This document shows positions 27,476 through 35,805 of a stretch of 64,000 nt of DNA, in pieces. Source of the stretch: Pectobacterium aroidearum (GTDB taxonomy: Bacteria; Pseudomonadota; Gammaproteobacteria; Enterobacterales; Enterobacteriaceae). The translations under genes were made by a program, and so were the position numbers. How positions within the stretch are numbered: the stretch's first letter is position 1; the number at the start of each line of letters is the position of its first letter. Under the pieces are notes generated by a model. That model was not told the DNA's origin. It searched no databases and was given only the letters and a program-made list of their open reading frames with translations. The stretch is from contig NZ_CP065044.1 in assembly GCF_015689195.1 (NCBI RefSeq), positions 3,348,001-3,412,000 on the forward strand, in the 5' to 3' direction.

Positions 27476-29403
27476 TCCTGGTTCAGCGCCATAACGGGAT
27501 CGAGTCGGGCCGCTTTACGTGCGGGTAAATATCCAAACAGGAGTCCGGTGACAATTGCACTACAAAAAGAGAGCAAAGCAGGGAAAAAACCCAGTGCGAC
27601 GGGTTTGCCGAAAGTGTGAACAATGTGAGCAAGAAAATAGCCCGCCAGTAGCCCCACCACGCCACCACTCAATGCCAGAATGACGGCTTCCCACAGAAAC
27701 TGGAACTGGATATCCTGCTGACGGGCGCCGACAGCCAGACGAATACCAATCTCCCGCGTACGCTCTGCAACAGACATTAACATCACGTTCATCACGCCAA
27801 TTCCGCCCACCAGCAATGAAATCGCGGCAATTGAACCCAACATGGCCGTCATGATATCCATCGATGCTTCCTGAGAGCGCAGAATAGCCGCCCGGTTGAT
27901 GATGGTGAAATCAGGGCGCTGATGACGAGCAGACAGTAGATCATTCACCTCGCTTTCCACGCGTCTGACCGTTTGTAAGGAGCGAGCCTTCACTGTCACG
28001 CTGTCGATATTCTGCCGTCCGATGACACGTAAACTTCCTGTGCCAAAAGGCACGATAACAGCCTGATCAAGATTTCCGTTCATATCAGCCCCGCCTTGAG
28101 GAGCAAGAACCCCTACCACCGTGAACGGAATATTGTTCAATAGAATGTCGCTGCCTACCGCGATTCCAGAAGGAAAACTGCGCTGCGCGACCTCTGCACC
28201 CAGCACAGTGACGGACATATTCGCGTATTCGTGCAAAGGCATAATAAATGCCCCTGCGCCTAGCCCCCAGTTATTGACCACCATCGCCTCGGCCGTCGTA
28301 GCAATAACAGCACTTTTTAAATTAAACGCGCCTTGCCGCACGGTAGCCTGTCCGGTCAGCATGGGAACGACCGCGTCGATATCTGGTAGCCGCTTAAGCG
28401 CTTCAATATCCGCATCAGTAATACGCCCCGCCGCCACATCAGCATCAATGCTCTGCGGAATGACGGTCATTAGCGTGCTGCCCAGCCGCGATAAGGTTTT
28501 TGACATTTCTTGTCGAGCGCCTTCCCCAATCCCAAGCATCACGAGAATAGAGGCAATACCGATAGCAATCCCCAGCAATGTCAGCGCACTGCGCAATGGA
28601 GAAAACAGCAGAGTCCGCCAAGCCTGACGCAGTAACGCATAGCGGTCAGTTTTCCCTCCCGCCGCAACAAGCCAATGCGTGTTCATTGTCTCTGCCGGGG
28701 CAGAGGCAGCACGGACGGTATCAGAAACAATGCGTCCATCACGCAATTCGATCACGCGGCGGGCGCGATTCGCCACATCTGGGTTATGTGTGACTAAAAT
28801 AACGGTTCTTCCTGAGGCCGCCAGCGTCTCCAATAACACCAGTACCGACTCGCCGTTAACACTATCAAGCGCGCCCGTCGGCTCATCGGCGAACAACACA
28901 TCGCCGCCGTTTATCAAGGCACGGGCGATAGATACACGTTGCTGTTGTCCCCCCGAAAGTTGCTCCGGTTTGTAGTCAAAACGATCGGATAGCGAAAGCT
29001 GGCTTAACAATGCCTGCGCATGGTCATGGCGCAACCTTTTTTCCAGGCCAGCATAGACGGTGGGAAGTTCAACATTTTCCTGCGCACTGATCCCAGGAAT
29101 AAGGAAGTAACGTTGGAATACAAAACCAAAAACCGTACGACGAAGTTGTGATAATTGGTCGGCACTTAACTGGGAAACATCCTGTCCGGCAAAGCGGTAA
29201 ACACCCTGAGTCGCATGATCTAAAGCCCCCAGAATATGCATGAGTGTCGACTTCCCCGATCCAGAAGGACCAACCAGAGCGACAAACTCACCGGCATGGA
29301 TAGTCAGATTGATATCCTGTAATACGCTAACGTAGCCCTGAGCCTCGTGACCATACTGCTTGCTAACGCCGGATAACGTGATTAAAGGGGGAGGATTTAC
29401 CAT
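27472..29403 (-). CDS. macB: MacB-type ABC transporter (ATPase-permease fusion)
   Basis: 643 residues, the normal MacB length. The N-terminal ATPase has Walker A GPSGSGKSTLMH, signature [15 protein letters not shown] and DEPTGALDSVNGE. A helix near residue 270 (ALTLLGIAIGIASILVMLGIG) leads to the periplasmic MacB domain, and three C-terminal helices carry the FtsX motif SVAERTREIGIRLAVGARQ. MacB proteins are mechanotransmitters that move periplasmic substrates through a MacA-TolC conduit. The gene overlaps macA by 7 bases and nodT by 4. It is a MacB-family member by architecture; equivalence to E. coli MacB in substrate is not implied. Confidence 0.9.
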   Translation of the reverse strand: MVNPPPLITLSGVSKQYGHEAQGYVSVLQDINLTIHAGEFVALVGPSGSGKSTLMHILGALDHATQGVYRFAGQDVSQLSADQLSQLRRTVFGFVFQRYFLIPGISAQENVELPTVYAGLEKRLRHDHAQALLSQLSLSDRFDYKPEQLSGGQQQRVSIARALINGGDVLFADEPTGALDSVNGESVLVLLETLAASGRTVILVTHNPDVANRARRVIELRDGRIVSDTVRAASAPAETMNTHWLVAAGGKTDRYALLRQAWRTLLFSPLRSALTLLGIAIGIASILVMLGIGEGARQEMSKTLSRLGSTLMTVIPQSIDADVAAGRITDADIEALKRLPDIDAVVPMLTGQATVRQGAFNLKSAVIATTAEAMVVNNWGLGAGAFIMPLHEYANMSVTVLGAEVAQRSFPSGIAVGSDILLNNIPFTVVGVLAPQGGADMNGNLDQAVIVPFGTGSLRVIGRQNIDSVTVKARSLQTVRRVESEVNDLLSARHQRPDFTIINRAAILRSQEASMDIMTAMLGSIAAISLLVGGIGVMNVMLMSVAERTREIGIRLAVGARQQDIQFQFLWEAVILALSGGVVGLLAGYFLAHIVHTFGKPVALGFFPALLSFCSAIVTGLLFGYLPARKAARLDPVMALNQE

Positions 29404-30602
29404 AAGGGATGACTTTCCACAATTTGCGGCAGCGGTGGCAACAAAACATGCTCACCAAGACTCAGCCCAGAGGTGATTTGAGCCAGCACGGGGCCTTTTA
29501 TACCCACCTGAACCAAACGGGGAATCGCGTTGGCACGACCGCCTTCTGGAGGGATCACCTCAACCTGAAATTGCCCATCGGGACGTAGCGTCAACGCGGA
29601 AATCGGGACGCTAATAGCCTGTTTTACCGCATTCACAACGAGGTAAACCTGAGCGCTCATGTGTGACATCAAACGGCCATCTGCGTTATCAATATCAAAA
29701 AGTGCGGTATAAAATACCGTTTCTATCATGGGGTTCCCCCCCATGTTTCCGCCATTCATCGTGTTGTCCTGACTCCCTTGGGGAGCAGGCATGATCTGCT
29801 GTAATCTGGCTGTCCAACGCGCTTTCGGATAGCCGAGCACACTGAAATAGACAGGCATTCCGATACGAAGACGGGGAATATCTGCTTCAGAAACACGAAC
29901 GGATACCGTCATCTTTGTCAGATCGGCAATCCGCATAATGACGGGAGTTTGTTGTACTGCATTGAGTGTTTGACCGGGGCGAGCCTGTAATGACACAACC
30001 GTACCCGCGATTGGCGCATAAATCTGGGTATACCCTAGCTTGACCTTATCTCCTTTTAACGTTGACTCCGTTTGGCGTATCTGTGCCTGAAGACTTTCTA
30101 ACTGCGCTTGTGCAACCCGCAAGTTGGCTTCGCTAATCTGCATGTCCTGTTCGCTGGCAGCCCCTTCCATCCACATTTTTCTTTGTCGGGTATTCTGGCG
30201 CTGCGCTAATGTCAACTGCGCCGCCTGCTGGCGAATAGCTGCCTGCTGGCTATCAAGTAATGCACGATTCGCCTCAACCGTCGCGATTTGTAATTCCGGA
30301 TCAATCTGCGCGACGAGCTGCCCCTTTTTGACGATCGATCCCACCGCCACAGCAATATGCTGAATCTGTCCAGAAACCTGAACCCCAACATCAACATATT
30401 GCATCGGGCTTACCTGCCCTGCTGCCGTCACCACATCGTCAATATCGGCGTAGGTAACCTCAACGCTATGGCGATTCGCAAATTCAGTCTGGCTGAAAAA
30501 TAGACCTTCTCCCCAAACCGCAATAACAATACCAAGCGCCCCTAATACCAATAATAGGCCGAGCCATAGTTTTCTCTGTCGTTTATCTATTTCTGATGCC
30601 AT
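29397..30602 (-). CDS. macA: MacA-type periplasmic adaptor
   Basis: 401 residues from the ATG at 30602. A membrane anchor (LWLGLLLVLGALGIVIAVWG), then the lipoyl/barrel parts of an RND/MacA adaptor: QVSPMQYVDVGVQVSGQIQHI, a long alpha hairpin near residues 105-170 rich in Gln and Ala (LTLAQRQNTRQRKMWMEGA), IYAPIAGTVVSLQARPGQTL, and the barrel segment RIGMPVYFSVLGYP. A Gly/Asn/Met-rich insertion (NTMNGGNMGGNP) sits in the membrane-proximal part. It is the first gene of the macA-macB-nodT operon, 147 bases downstream of two genes for small secreted proteins on the same strand. Confidence 0.9.
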   Translation of the reverse strand: MASEIDKRQRKLWLGLLLVLGALGIVIAVWGEGLFFSQTEFANRHSVEVTYADIDDVVTAAGQVSPMQYVDVGVQVSGQIQHIAVAVGSIVKKGQLVAQIDPELQIATVEANRALLDSQQAAIRQQAAQLTLAQRQNTRQRKMWMEGAASEQDMQISEANLRVAQAQLESLQAQIRQTESTLKGDKVKLGYTQIYAPIAGTVVSLQARPGQTLNAVQQTPVIMRIADLTKMTVSVRVSEADIPRLRIGMPVYFSVLGYPKARWTARLQQIMPAPQGSQDNTMNGGNMGGNPMIETVFYTALFDIDNADGRLMSHMSAQVYLVVNAVKQAISVPISALTLRPDGQFQVEVIPPEGGRANAIPRLVQVGIKGPVLAQITSGLSLGEHVLLPPLPQIVESHPLW

Positions 30603-30748
30603 ATTTAACACTCAATACTCAGAAAATATCTGGCGCTGGCGTGTGAAAATAAAATTCACAGAAATATTTGACCAGCCACATGATAATAAAAAAGAACTGG
30701 CCAAATAACATGTCATTTTAAATAGGTGAATATATCGAATAGATGCTG

Positions 30749-31063
30749 TTATGGATTACTATCACAAACCCAACTAGACAACACCCGGTCGCCACTAATT
30801 TTCGCCGTATCCTTTATATAATGAACACTTTTTGTTTGAGGGTAAGCTTTCCGACAAGCGTCCCACGCCTTCCCCCAACTCGCCGTTGGCGGAATAGAAT
30901 ACGTATAACTTGCCTGCCCTGTTGAACGATCAAAGATAATTTTCGCTGGATCGGAAACATTAACAATGCCAAATATTACCGCACTAGCCTGAGGAACATA
31001 GCTTGCTGTTAATGCAGCGCTACAGAGAAAAAAAGCAAGGGTGCGAAATTTTCCTAATTTCAT
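30749..31063 (-). CDS. Small secreted protein with one cysteine pair (MacAB-linked paralogue 1)
   Basis: 104 residues. The Sec signal peptide (KFRTLAFFLCSAALTASY) has a predicted cut after PQASA, leaving about 77 residues. The mature part has two cysteines, in WDACRK and WVCDSNP at the very end. It shares the pattern SWG-AWD-CR ... TKSV ... IS ... W-C with the protein encoded 70 bases upstream, so the two are paralogues. The ATG at 31063 follows AAGGA with 8 bases spacing. I do not recognise the family. Size, signal and paired Cys suggest a disulfide-bonded exported peptide; the adjacent MacAB-type pump is the candidate exporter. Confidence 0.75.
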   Translation of the reverse strand: MKLGKFRTLAFFLCSAALTASYVPQASAVIFGIVNVSDPAKIIFDRSTGQASYTYSIPPTASWGKAWDACRKAYPQTKSVHYIKDTAKISGDRVLSSWVCDSNP

Positions 31064-31132
31064 ATTTTACGTCCTTTTGATATTGCATAATATTAAAGAG
31101 AGTGTTGATACTTATAACTGCATAGCAATTTA

Positions 31133-31429
31133 TTATTTATCGCGGCAATCCCATGCAGCCAGCCAAAATACGCCGCCCGTCGTTTGAGAAATACCTTGCG
31201 TTGCTCCTTTAAATTCCACGCTTTTGGTTCCACGATGCCTGGAACGACATTCATCCCATGCGGCCCCCCAACTGTCTTGCCAGGCAGAATGAGACATCAC
31301 TTTCGTAATGACACTCACTCCACCTAATGTTGCTGCTGATGTGGCAGATGAAAATAATGCAGGGAGAAAGAAAACAGTGGCGATAAAAGAATAAGTCATC
31401 AGTAACTTTTTATGAATAATAACGTCCAT
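31133..31429 (-). CDS. Small secreted protein with one cysteine pair (MacAB-linked paralogue 2)
   Basis: 98 residues. A hydrophobic signal (TYSFIATVFFLPALFSSATSA) precedes a mature part of about 62 residues beginning near ATLGG. The two mature cysteines lie in WDECRS and WDCRDK close to the C-terminus, and the shared block SWGAAWDECR ... GTKSVEF matches its downstream paralogue. The ATG at 31429 has GAGGT 7 bases upstream; an internal ATG ten codons later is possible. It is the promoter-proximal gene of the leftward series small protein 2, small protein 1, macA, macB, nodT. The function is unknown: an antimicrobial, toxin or signalling peptide are all possible. Confidence 0.75.
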   Translation of the reverse strand: MDVIIHKKLLMTYSFIATVFFLPALFSSATSAATLGGVSVITKVMSHSAWQDSWGAAWDECRSRHRGTKSVEFKGATQGISQTTGGVFWLAAWDCRDK

Positions 31430-31550
31430 GTGTCATACCTCATCTGAATAATCCTAATGTCTCTTATTACGAATGGCATGATGAGGTTACAATAGTCATT
31501 AAAATAAAAAAGGACGTACAGCGGTCAATTGAGGACAAATCCGGCCATTT

Positions 31551-32576
31551 TCAGGTATGCCGCTGCGCACGAAGTTGACGGGGCGTCTTGCCGGTCCAGC
31601 GAGTAAATGCACGCCTAAAGCTACGGATGTCATCAAACCCCACTGCAAGGCCAATCTTTTCTATTGATAATCGTGAGGTGTACAGCAATGCCAGAGCACG
31701 CTCTTTACGTATCTCGTCCAGCAGCGTGAGATACGTTTTACCGCATTCCGCGAGTCGACGCCGTAATGTACGTTCACTTACTGCAAGCTGTCTGGCTATT
31801 GCATCAAACATTGGCGGTTTTTCCAGCGTTCGATGTAGGATAAGGGATACCTCATTAACAATATCTTTCTGAACGGAATAACGTTCAAGCAGTTGATCAA
31901 GAAACGCTAACATCAACTTATGATTGACATGATCATGAGTAGGAATAGGTAATTGTAAAATAGACTCTTGAAAATATAATGCATTATGCGGCTGGTTAAA
32001 ATGTAAATCGCAGTTGAATTGCTTCCGGTATTTCTCAACATAAGAAGGCGGAGGAAAACTAAAGTCTATCTTTATCAACCGCATATTTTTCGCAGACATC
32101 TCTTGAATCATTCTTGGCAAGAATGAAAAAGCCTCCTCAATGAGAAAGGTCAGAATATCGATCTGGTGAAATGTACTGTGGGCAAATAATACAAAATTTC
32201 TCGACTCTTCTTTCTTATACGAGAAATGCAGTAACCCATGGATAAGCCCTTGGTATTTTAATCCGGTATCTAATACATGATGGAGCGTTGGGCTAGTAAT
32301 AAAAGCAAAATAGAGTGGTCCCATTGTAGAGATAGTATGATTAGCGCCAATCCGTAGCCCAAAGCCATCATACTGGCAAAGCTGTAAGGCTCTCTGGATA
32401 ATTGTTTGTCCATGAAGCACTGGAATCCGGACATAGGGATCATTGACATCTTGCAATGTGATAGGGAGGCCGACAAAAATTCGTTCAGGATCAATTCCTT
32501 GATTGAGAAGTTCATCACTAATGCTACGTAATAAAAACGTAGGCATAGTTGAATAGATAAACTCTTTGTTTTTCAT
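31551..32576 (-). CDS. AraC family regulator with Arabinose_bd-type N-terminal domain (OruR/VirF-like layout)
   Basis: 341 residues from the ATG at 32576, preceded by GGAGGAGTG. The N-terminal two thirds are the all-alpha domain of the OruR/ArgR-like AraC branch (LQLCQYDGFGLRIGANHTISTMGPLYFA). The C-terminus carries the DNA-binding pair, MFDAIARQLAVSERTLRRRLAE and SIEKIGLAVGFDDIRSFRRAF, ending in GKTPRQLRAQ. It is on the same strand immediately upstream of the small secreted protein and macAB genes, with 121 bases between, and is the probable regulator of that locus (inference from position). Confidence 0.87.
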   Translation of the reverse strand: MKNKEFIYSTMPTFLLRSISDELLNQGIDPERIFVGLPITLQDVNDPYVRIPVLHGQTIIQRALQLCQYDGFGLRIGANHTISTMGPLYFAFITSPTLHHVLDTGLKYQGLIHGLLHFSYKKEESRNFVLFAHSTFHQIDILTFLIEEAFSFLPRMIQEMSAKNMRLIKIDFSFPPPSYVEKYRKQFNCDLHFNQPHNALYFQESILQLPIPTHDHVNHKLMLAFLDQLLERYSVQKDIVNEVSLILHRTLEKPPMFDAIARQLAVSERTLRRRLAECGKTYLTLLDEIRKERALALLYTSRLSIEKIGLAVGFDDIRSFRRAFTRWTGKTPRQLRAQRHT

Positions 32577-32801
32577 CACTCCTCCATGACTTCTGAAAAA
32601 AGCAAATACCCCCAAAAAATCTGGCGATTTTCCTTACCAACTTCCGCTAATGGGGCTCTCCACGTACTTATTATCGGACAACCTTATCCGATGTTGATGG
32701 CACGGAATAATTTTTTACACTTTTAGTTATTGATGACAGAAACTCTGTCTGCTCAATCTCCGTAAAATCATTATTCTACTGTAATAATCATTCTGAAAAT
32801 T
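32577..32801. other. Intergenic region upstream of the AraC gene
   Basis: AT-rich spacer that should hold the leftward promoter of the AraC regulator. I see no gene and no recognisable operator. Confidence 0.4.
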
Positions 32802-32846
32802 AAAAAAAAATGCCACCCAACATAAAAAAAGTATGTCGAGTGGCAT
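32802..32846 (-). terminator. Rho-independent terminator of pnlA
   Basis: In the leftward transcript ATGCCAC ... ACATA ... TATGT ... GTGGCAT forms a two-part stem (outer 32840-32846 with 32810-32816, inner 32832-32836 with 32820-32824, 3-base internal loops), followed by a run of about nine U (A-run at 32802-32810). Confidence 0.88.
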
Positions 32847-32944
32847 GGATCTAACATGCATCAATTTAAAATGTAAAGCATTTAAAAATCAAGCTCACGA
32901 AAAATATGCATGGCAGACGACTATCTAACATTACCTCCTGCTAA

Positions 32945-33889
32945 TTATGATGGGAATTTCAGCGCACTGTTTTGCGCGCCGGAATTAGAAACCACCCAGG
33001 ATTTCGCCGCTGACGTAGTCATCAAACTGTATGAATAGTTAGATGACGCCGTCCATTTAGCGGCAGGTGATTTACTTGCCACAGCGGCTGGTGAGCTGCC
33101 ATTATCCGTAAAGGTTGAACCATTGCCTTTATCGTCAACCATCCCTTTATTTTCCGCACCGGTGCCAAATACGTTGCGTTCAGAAATAACATTGGCATTC
33201 TGCGCAACCGTAAAGGCCAGGTTGAATTTATTGACGTAGTTGTTGAATACGTGGAAATAACCATAACGCATCAGGCCAGGCGCACGAACCTGAATATTTT
33301 CGTAATAGTTATGGCAGATGGTCAAACGCGGATAGCCATTATAGGCGCTGTTATTGTCATCTGCCGGATGACCAAAGATGCAGCCATATTTATGGTTTGA
33401 GAATAAGCAGTTACTGATCGTGACGTAATCCGCTTTCTCACCGACATAAATCAGCTTATCGAGGCTACCGTCGTTATCACTCCACGTATGTCCAGGCCAT
33501 GAACAGTGATCCACCCAATATCCTTTACCGTAATTCAGATACAGCTGGATATCGTCATTATCCTTGATGGAAACATCATGTTTAAAAACCAGATTCTGGA
33601 AAATAACGTTAGATGAACTGGCATCTGCGCGCAGGTGAATATTGGTCAATACGTTGGCACCACCGAAAGAACCAACAATGGTTTTATTGCTGCCAAATAC
33701 GACTTTGGTCAGCGCAGATGTTTTCAGCGATGCGCCCAGCACCACAATCGTTTTTGTGGAACCGCTGACGGCTGATTTAAAATCGGCCAGAGAATTTACC
33801 GTAACAACTTTACCGCCTGTTCCTCCGGTAACATTTGCTGCTTTTGCAAAACCAATAATCCCAGTAAGATTCGTTGTTGGATAAGCCAT
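32945..33889 (-). CDS. pnlA: Pectin lyase PnlA
   Basis: 314 residues, the length and nearly the sequence I recall for Erwinia/Pectobacterium carotovorum pectin lyase: MAYPTTNLTGIIGFAKAA at the start, YGKGYWVDHCSWPGHTWSDN, NHKYGCIFGHPADDNN, YENIQVRAPGLMRYGYFHVF, and a tail of SGAQNSALKFPS. It is a polysaccharide lyase family 1 beta-helix enzyme that cleaves methyl-esterified pectin by beta-elimination. There is no signal peptide, as known for this enzyme, whose synthesis in P. carotovorum is DNA-damage inducible through RdgA/RdgB. It is monocistronic with its own terminator. I could not identify an RdgB site. Confidence 0.95.
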   Translation of the reverse strand: MAYPTTNLTGIIGFAKAANVTGGTGGKVVTVNSLADFKSAVSGSTKTIVVLGASLKTSALTKVVFGSNKTIVGSFGGANVLTNIHLRADASSSNVIFQNLVFKHDVSIKDNDDIQLYLNYGKGYWVDHCSWPGHTWSDNDGSLDKLIYVGEKADYVTISNCLFSNHKYGCIFGHPADDNNSAYNGYPRLTICHNYYENIQVRAPGLMRYGYFHVFNNYVNKFNLAFTVAQNANVISERNVFGTGAENKGMVDDKGNGSTFTDNGSSPAAVASKSPAAKWTASSNYSYSLMTTSAAKSWVVSNSGAQNSALKFPS

Positions 33890-34060
33890 AAATTTTCCTT
33901 TTTACAATTAGTGAATAGTAATGTCATTTGAGGTGTTAATTAACAAAATAAATAACACGCCTTCGACAATTACAGAGTGTATATAAGAGAATTTACTATG
34001 CTTATTAATCGAGTTTAATAAAAAAAGAACCTTGCAAATAGTTTCTTATTTAATTAATTC

Positions 34061-34089
34061 GCAGTCACCTTATTAATAAAGGTGACTGC
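34061..34089 (-). terminator. Hairpin after nlpA
   Basis: GCAGTCACCTT (34061-34071) pairs perfectly with 34079-34089 around a 7-base loop, 24 bases past the nlpA stop. The leftward tail GAATTAATTAAAT is AT-rich but not a pure U-run. Confidence 0.6.
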
Positions 34090-34113
34090 ATCATAGCCAT
34101 CAAATTATTATCG

Positions 34114-34929
34114 CTACCATCCTTTTACTGCACCGCCATTAAAAATACGGTTAGCAGCCTGTTCAACCTCATCGGACTGGTAGGCTTGAATAAATTTCTT
34201 CACGTTCTCCGCCTCCTTATTATCCTCACGGGTAACAATGATATTCACATACGGAGATTCTTTATCCTCAATAAAAATACCGTCTTTCGTTGGCGTTAAG
34301 CCCGTTTGCTGAATATAGGTGGTGCTAATGATCGCCACCGTCACTTTCGGGTCGTCTAATAAACGTGGCAGCTGCGCACCTTCTACTTCCATAATACGCA
34401 GGTTGTGCGGGTTGGTGGTGATATCCAGTACCGTAGGCAATAAACCCGTATCAGGCTTCAGGGTAATTAATCCGGTTTTTTCCAGCAATAACAGTGCCCG
34501 CCCCAAATTAGTGGGATCGAAAGGAATCGCGATAGTATCGCCATCTTTCAGATCGTTGATATTTTTTATCTTTTTCGAATAACCCGCCATCGGGAAAACA
34601 AAGGTATTCCCTACCGCCACCAGTTTATAACCGTGTTCGCGATTTTGCTGTTCCAGAAAGGGACGATGTTGAAAGACGTTTGCGTCCAGATCGCTTTTAT
34701 CCGTCGCTTCGTTAGGCAATAGCGAACCGCTAAACCCGACCAGTTCAACATCAAGGCCATATTTTTCTTTTGCCACTTTCTTCGCCACGTCGGCGACATC
34801 CTGTTCTGCGCCGTTAATCACACCGACTTTAATGTGGTTGGCAGAATTGCTTGCGTTATCACATGCGGTCAACGCCATCGCCGCCGTGACCATTCCCGCC
34901 ACCAACGCTATACGCCATTTCTTCATCAT
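34114..34929 (-). CDS. nlpA: NlpA lipoprotein (MetQ-family substrate-binding protein)
   Basis: 271 residues. Lipoprotein signal with lipobox LTAC, then IKVGVINGAEQDVADVAKKV, SGSLLPNEATDKSDLDANVFQH, YKLVAVGNTFVFPMAGYS and IFNGGAVKGW, which follow E. coli NlpA almost word for word. NlpA is an inner-membrane lipoprotein paralogue of the methionine-binding MetQ and can contribute to methionine uptake with MetNI. No ATPase or permease gene adjoins it, so it is an orphan binding protein here as in E. coli. The ATG at 34929 follows AGGGA; the next codon is also ATG (34926). Confidence 0.9.
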   Translation of the reverse strand: MMKKWRIALVAGMVTAAMALTACDNASNSANHIKVGVINGAEQDVADVAKKVAKEKYGLDVELVGFSGSLLPNEATDKSDLDANVFQHRPFLEQQNREHGYKLVAVGNTFVFPMAGYSKKIKNINDLKDGDTIAIPFDPTNLGRALLLLEKTGLITLKPDTGLLPTVLDITTNPHNLRIMEVEGAQLPRLLDDPKVTVAIISTTYIQQTGLTPTKDGIFIEDKESPYVNIIVTREDNKEAENVKKFIQAYQSDEVEQAANRIFNGGAVKGW

Positions 34930-35172
34930 TCTGATTCCCTGATATCGTAAATACATTGATTTCTCAATATATTGATTTAAAGAAAAAAACAGTATGTCCC
35001 TCGATTAAGCGAGTCAAATAACTCCGCGTTCTATCAATATGCTTTTCACCATGCGAACAATAAATATGGTGAATTTGTTAAGCCGATTCCATTTTAATTA
35101 TCTACTATTGCTCGCCCCTTGATTCCCCCGCATTATGACACTTTGATGACTTCTGATTCACACGGCGAAACC

Positions 35173-35802
35173 ATGATTAATGTGGCTTTGGTTGACGATC
35201 ACATCGTTGTACGGTCTGGCTTTGCACAGCTTCTGGCATTAGAAAATGACATTCAGGTAGTTGGGCAATATGCCTCTGCGGCGCAGGCGTGGCCCCATCT
35301 CCTCAAACAGCCCATTGATGTTGCGGTGATTGATATTGCCATGCCGGATGAAAGCGGCCTGTCGTTATTAACCCGCCTACGTCAACAGCGCCCTCAGTTT
35401 CGCGCCATTATTTTGAGCATTTACGACACTACCGCCTTTGTGCAAAGCGCGTTGGACGCTGGGGCTGGCGGCTATCTCACGAAGCGCTGTGGCCCAGAAG
35501 AGCTTGTGCAGGCGGTTCGCGTGGTCAGCAGCGGCGGCATTTACCTGTGTGCCGATGCCTTGCACGCCATTCGCCATCAGCAGCAGCCACCGAAGGAACT
35601 GCTGGCGCTGACCCCACGCGAGCGGGAAGTATTCAGCCTGCTGATTAACGGAATTAGTGTGAAAAGCATTGCTGAACAGCTCGAACTCAGCCATAAAACC
35701 GTCCACGTACACCGCGCCAACATTCTCAGTAAATTGCAGTGTGAATCTACGGTAGAACTGGTGCACTTTGCGCTCCAGCACCAACTGCTGGCAGGGAAAT
35801 AG
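35173..35802 (+). CDS. uhpA: UhpA-type response regulator
   Basis: 209 residues. Receiver domain with DD at 8-9, phospho-acceptor Asp54 in VIDIAMPDE and the conserved Lys in LTKRCGPEE. The C-terminal LuxR/NarL helix-turn-helix reads LTPREREVFSLLINGISVKSIA then LSHKTVHVHRANILSKLQ, matching E. coli UhpA in wording and in the KTVHVHRAN recognition helix. It forms a phosphorelay with the adjacent UhpB kinase and UhpC sensor; the downstream afuABC importer is the expected target rather than uhpT, which is absent from this window. The start at 35173 matches the E. coli N-terminus; its ribosome site is poor. Confidence 0.88.
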   Translation: MINVALVDDHIVVRSGFAQLLALENDIQVVGQYASAAQAWPHLLKQPIDVAVIDIAMPDESGLSLLTRLRQQRPQFRAIILSIYDTTAFVQSALDAGAGGYLTKRCGPEELVQAVRVVSSGGIYLCADALHAIRHQQQPPKELLALTPREREVFSLLINGISVKSIAEQLELSHKTVHVHRANILSKLQCESTVELVHFALQHQLLAGK

Positions 35803-35805
35803 GCC

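Noticed and set aside
34930..35172. MetJ operator upstream of nlpA
   Set aside because: No tandem AGACGTCT-like met boxes are present; only an AT-rich ATTGATTT repeat that does not fit.
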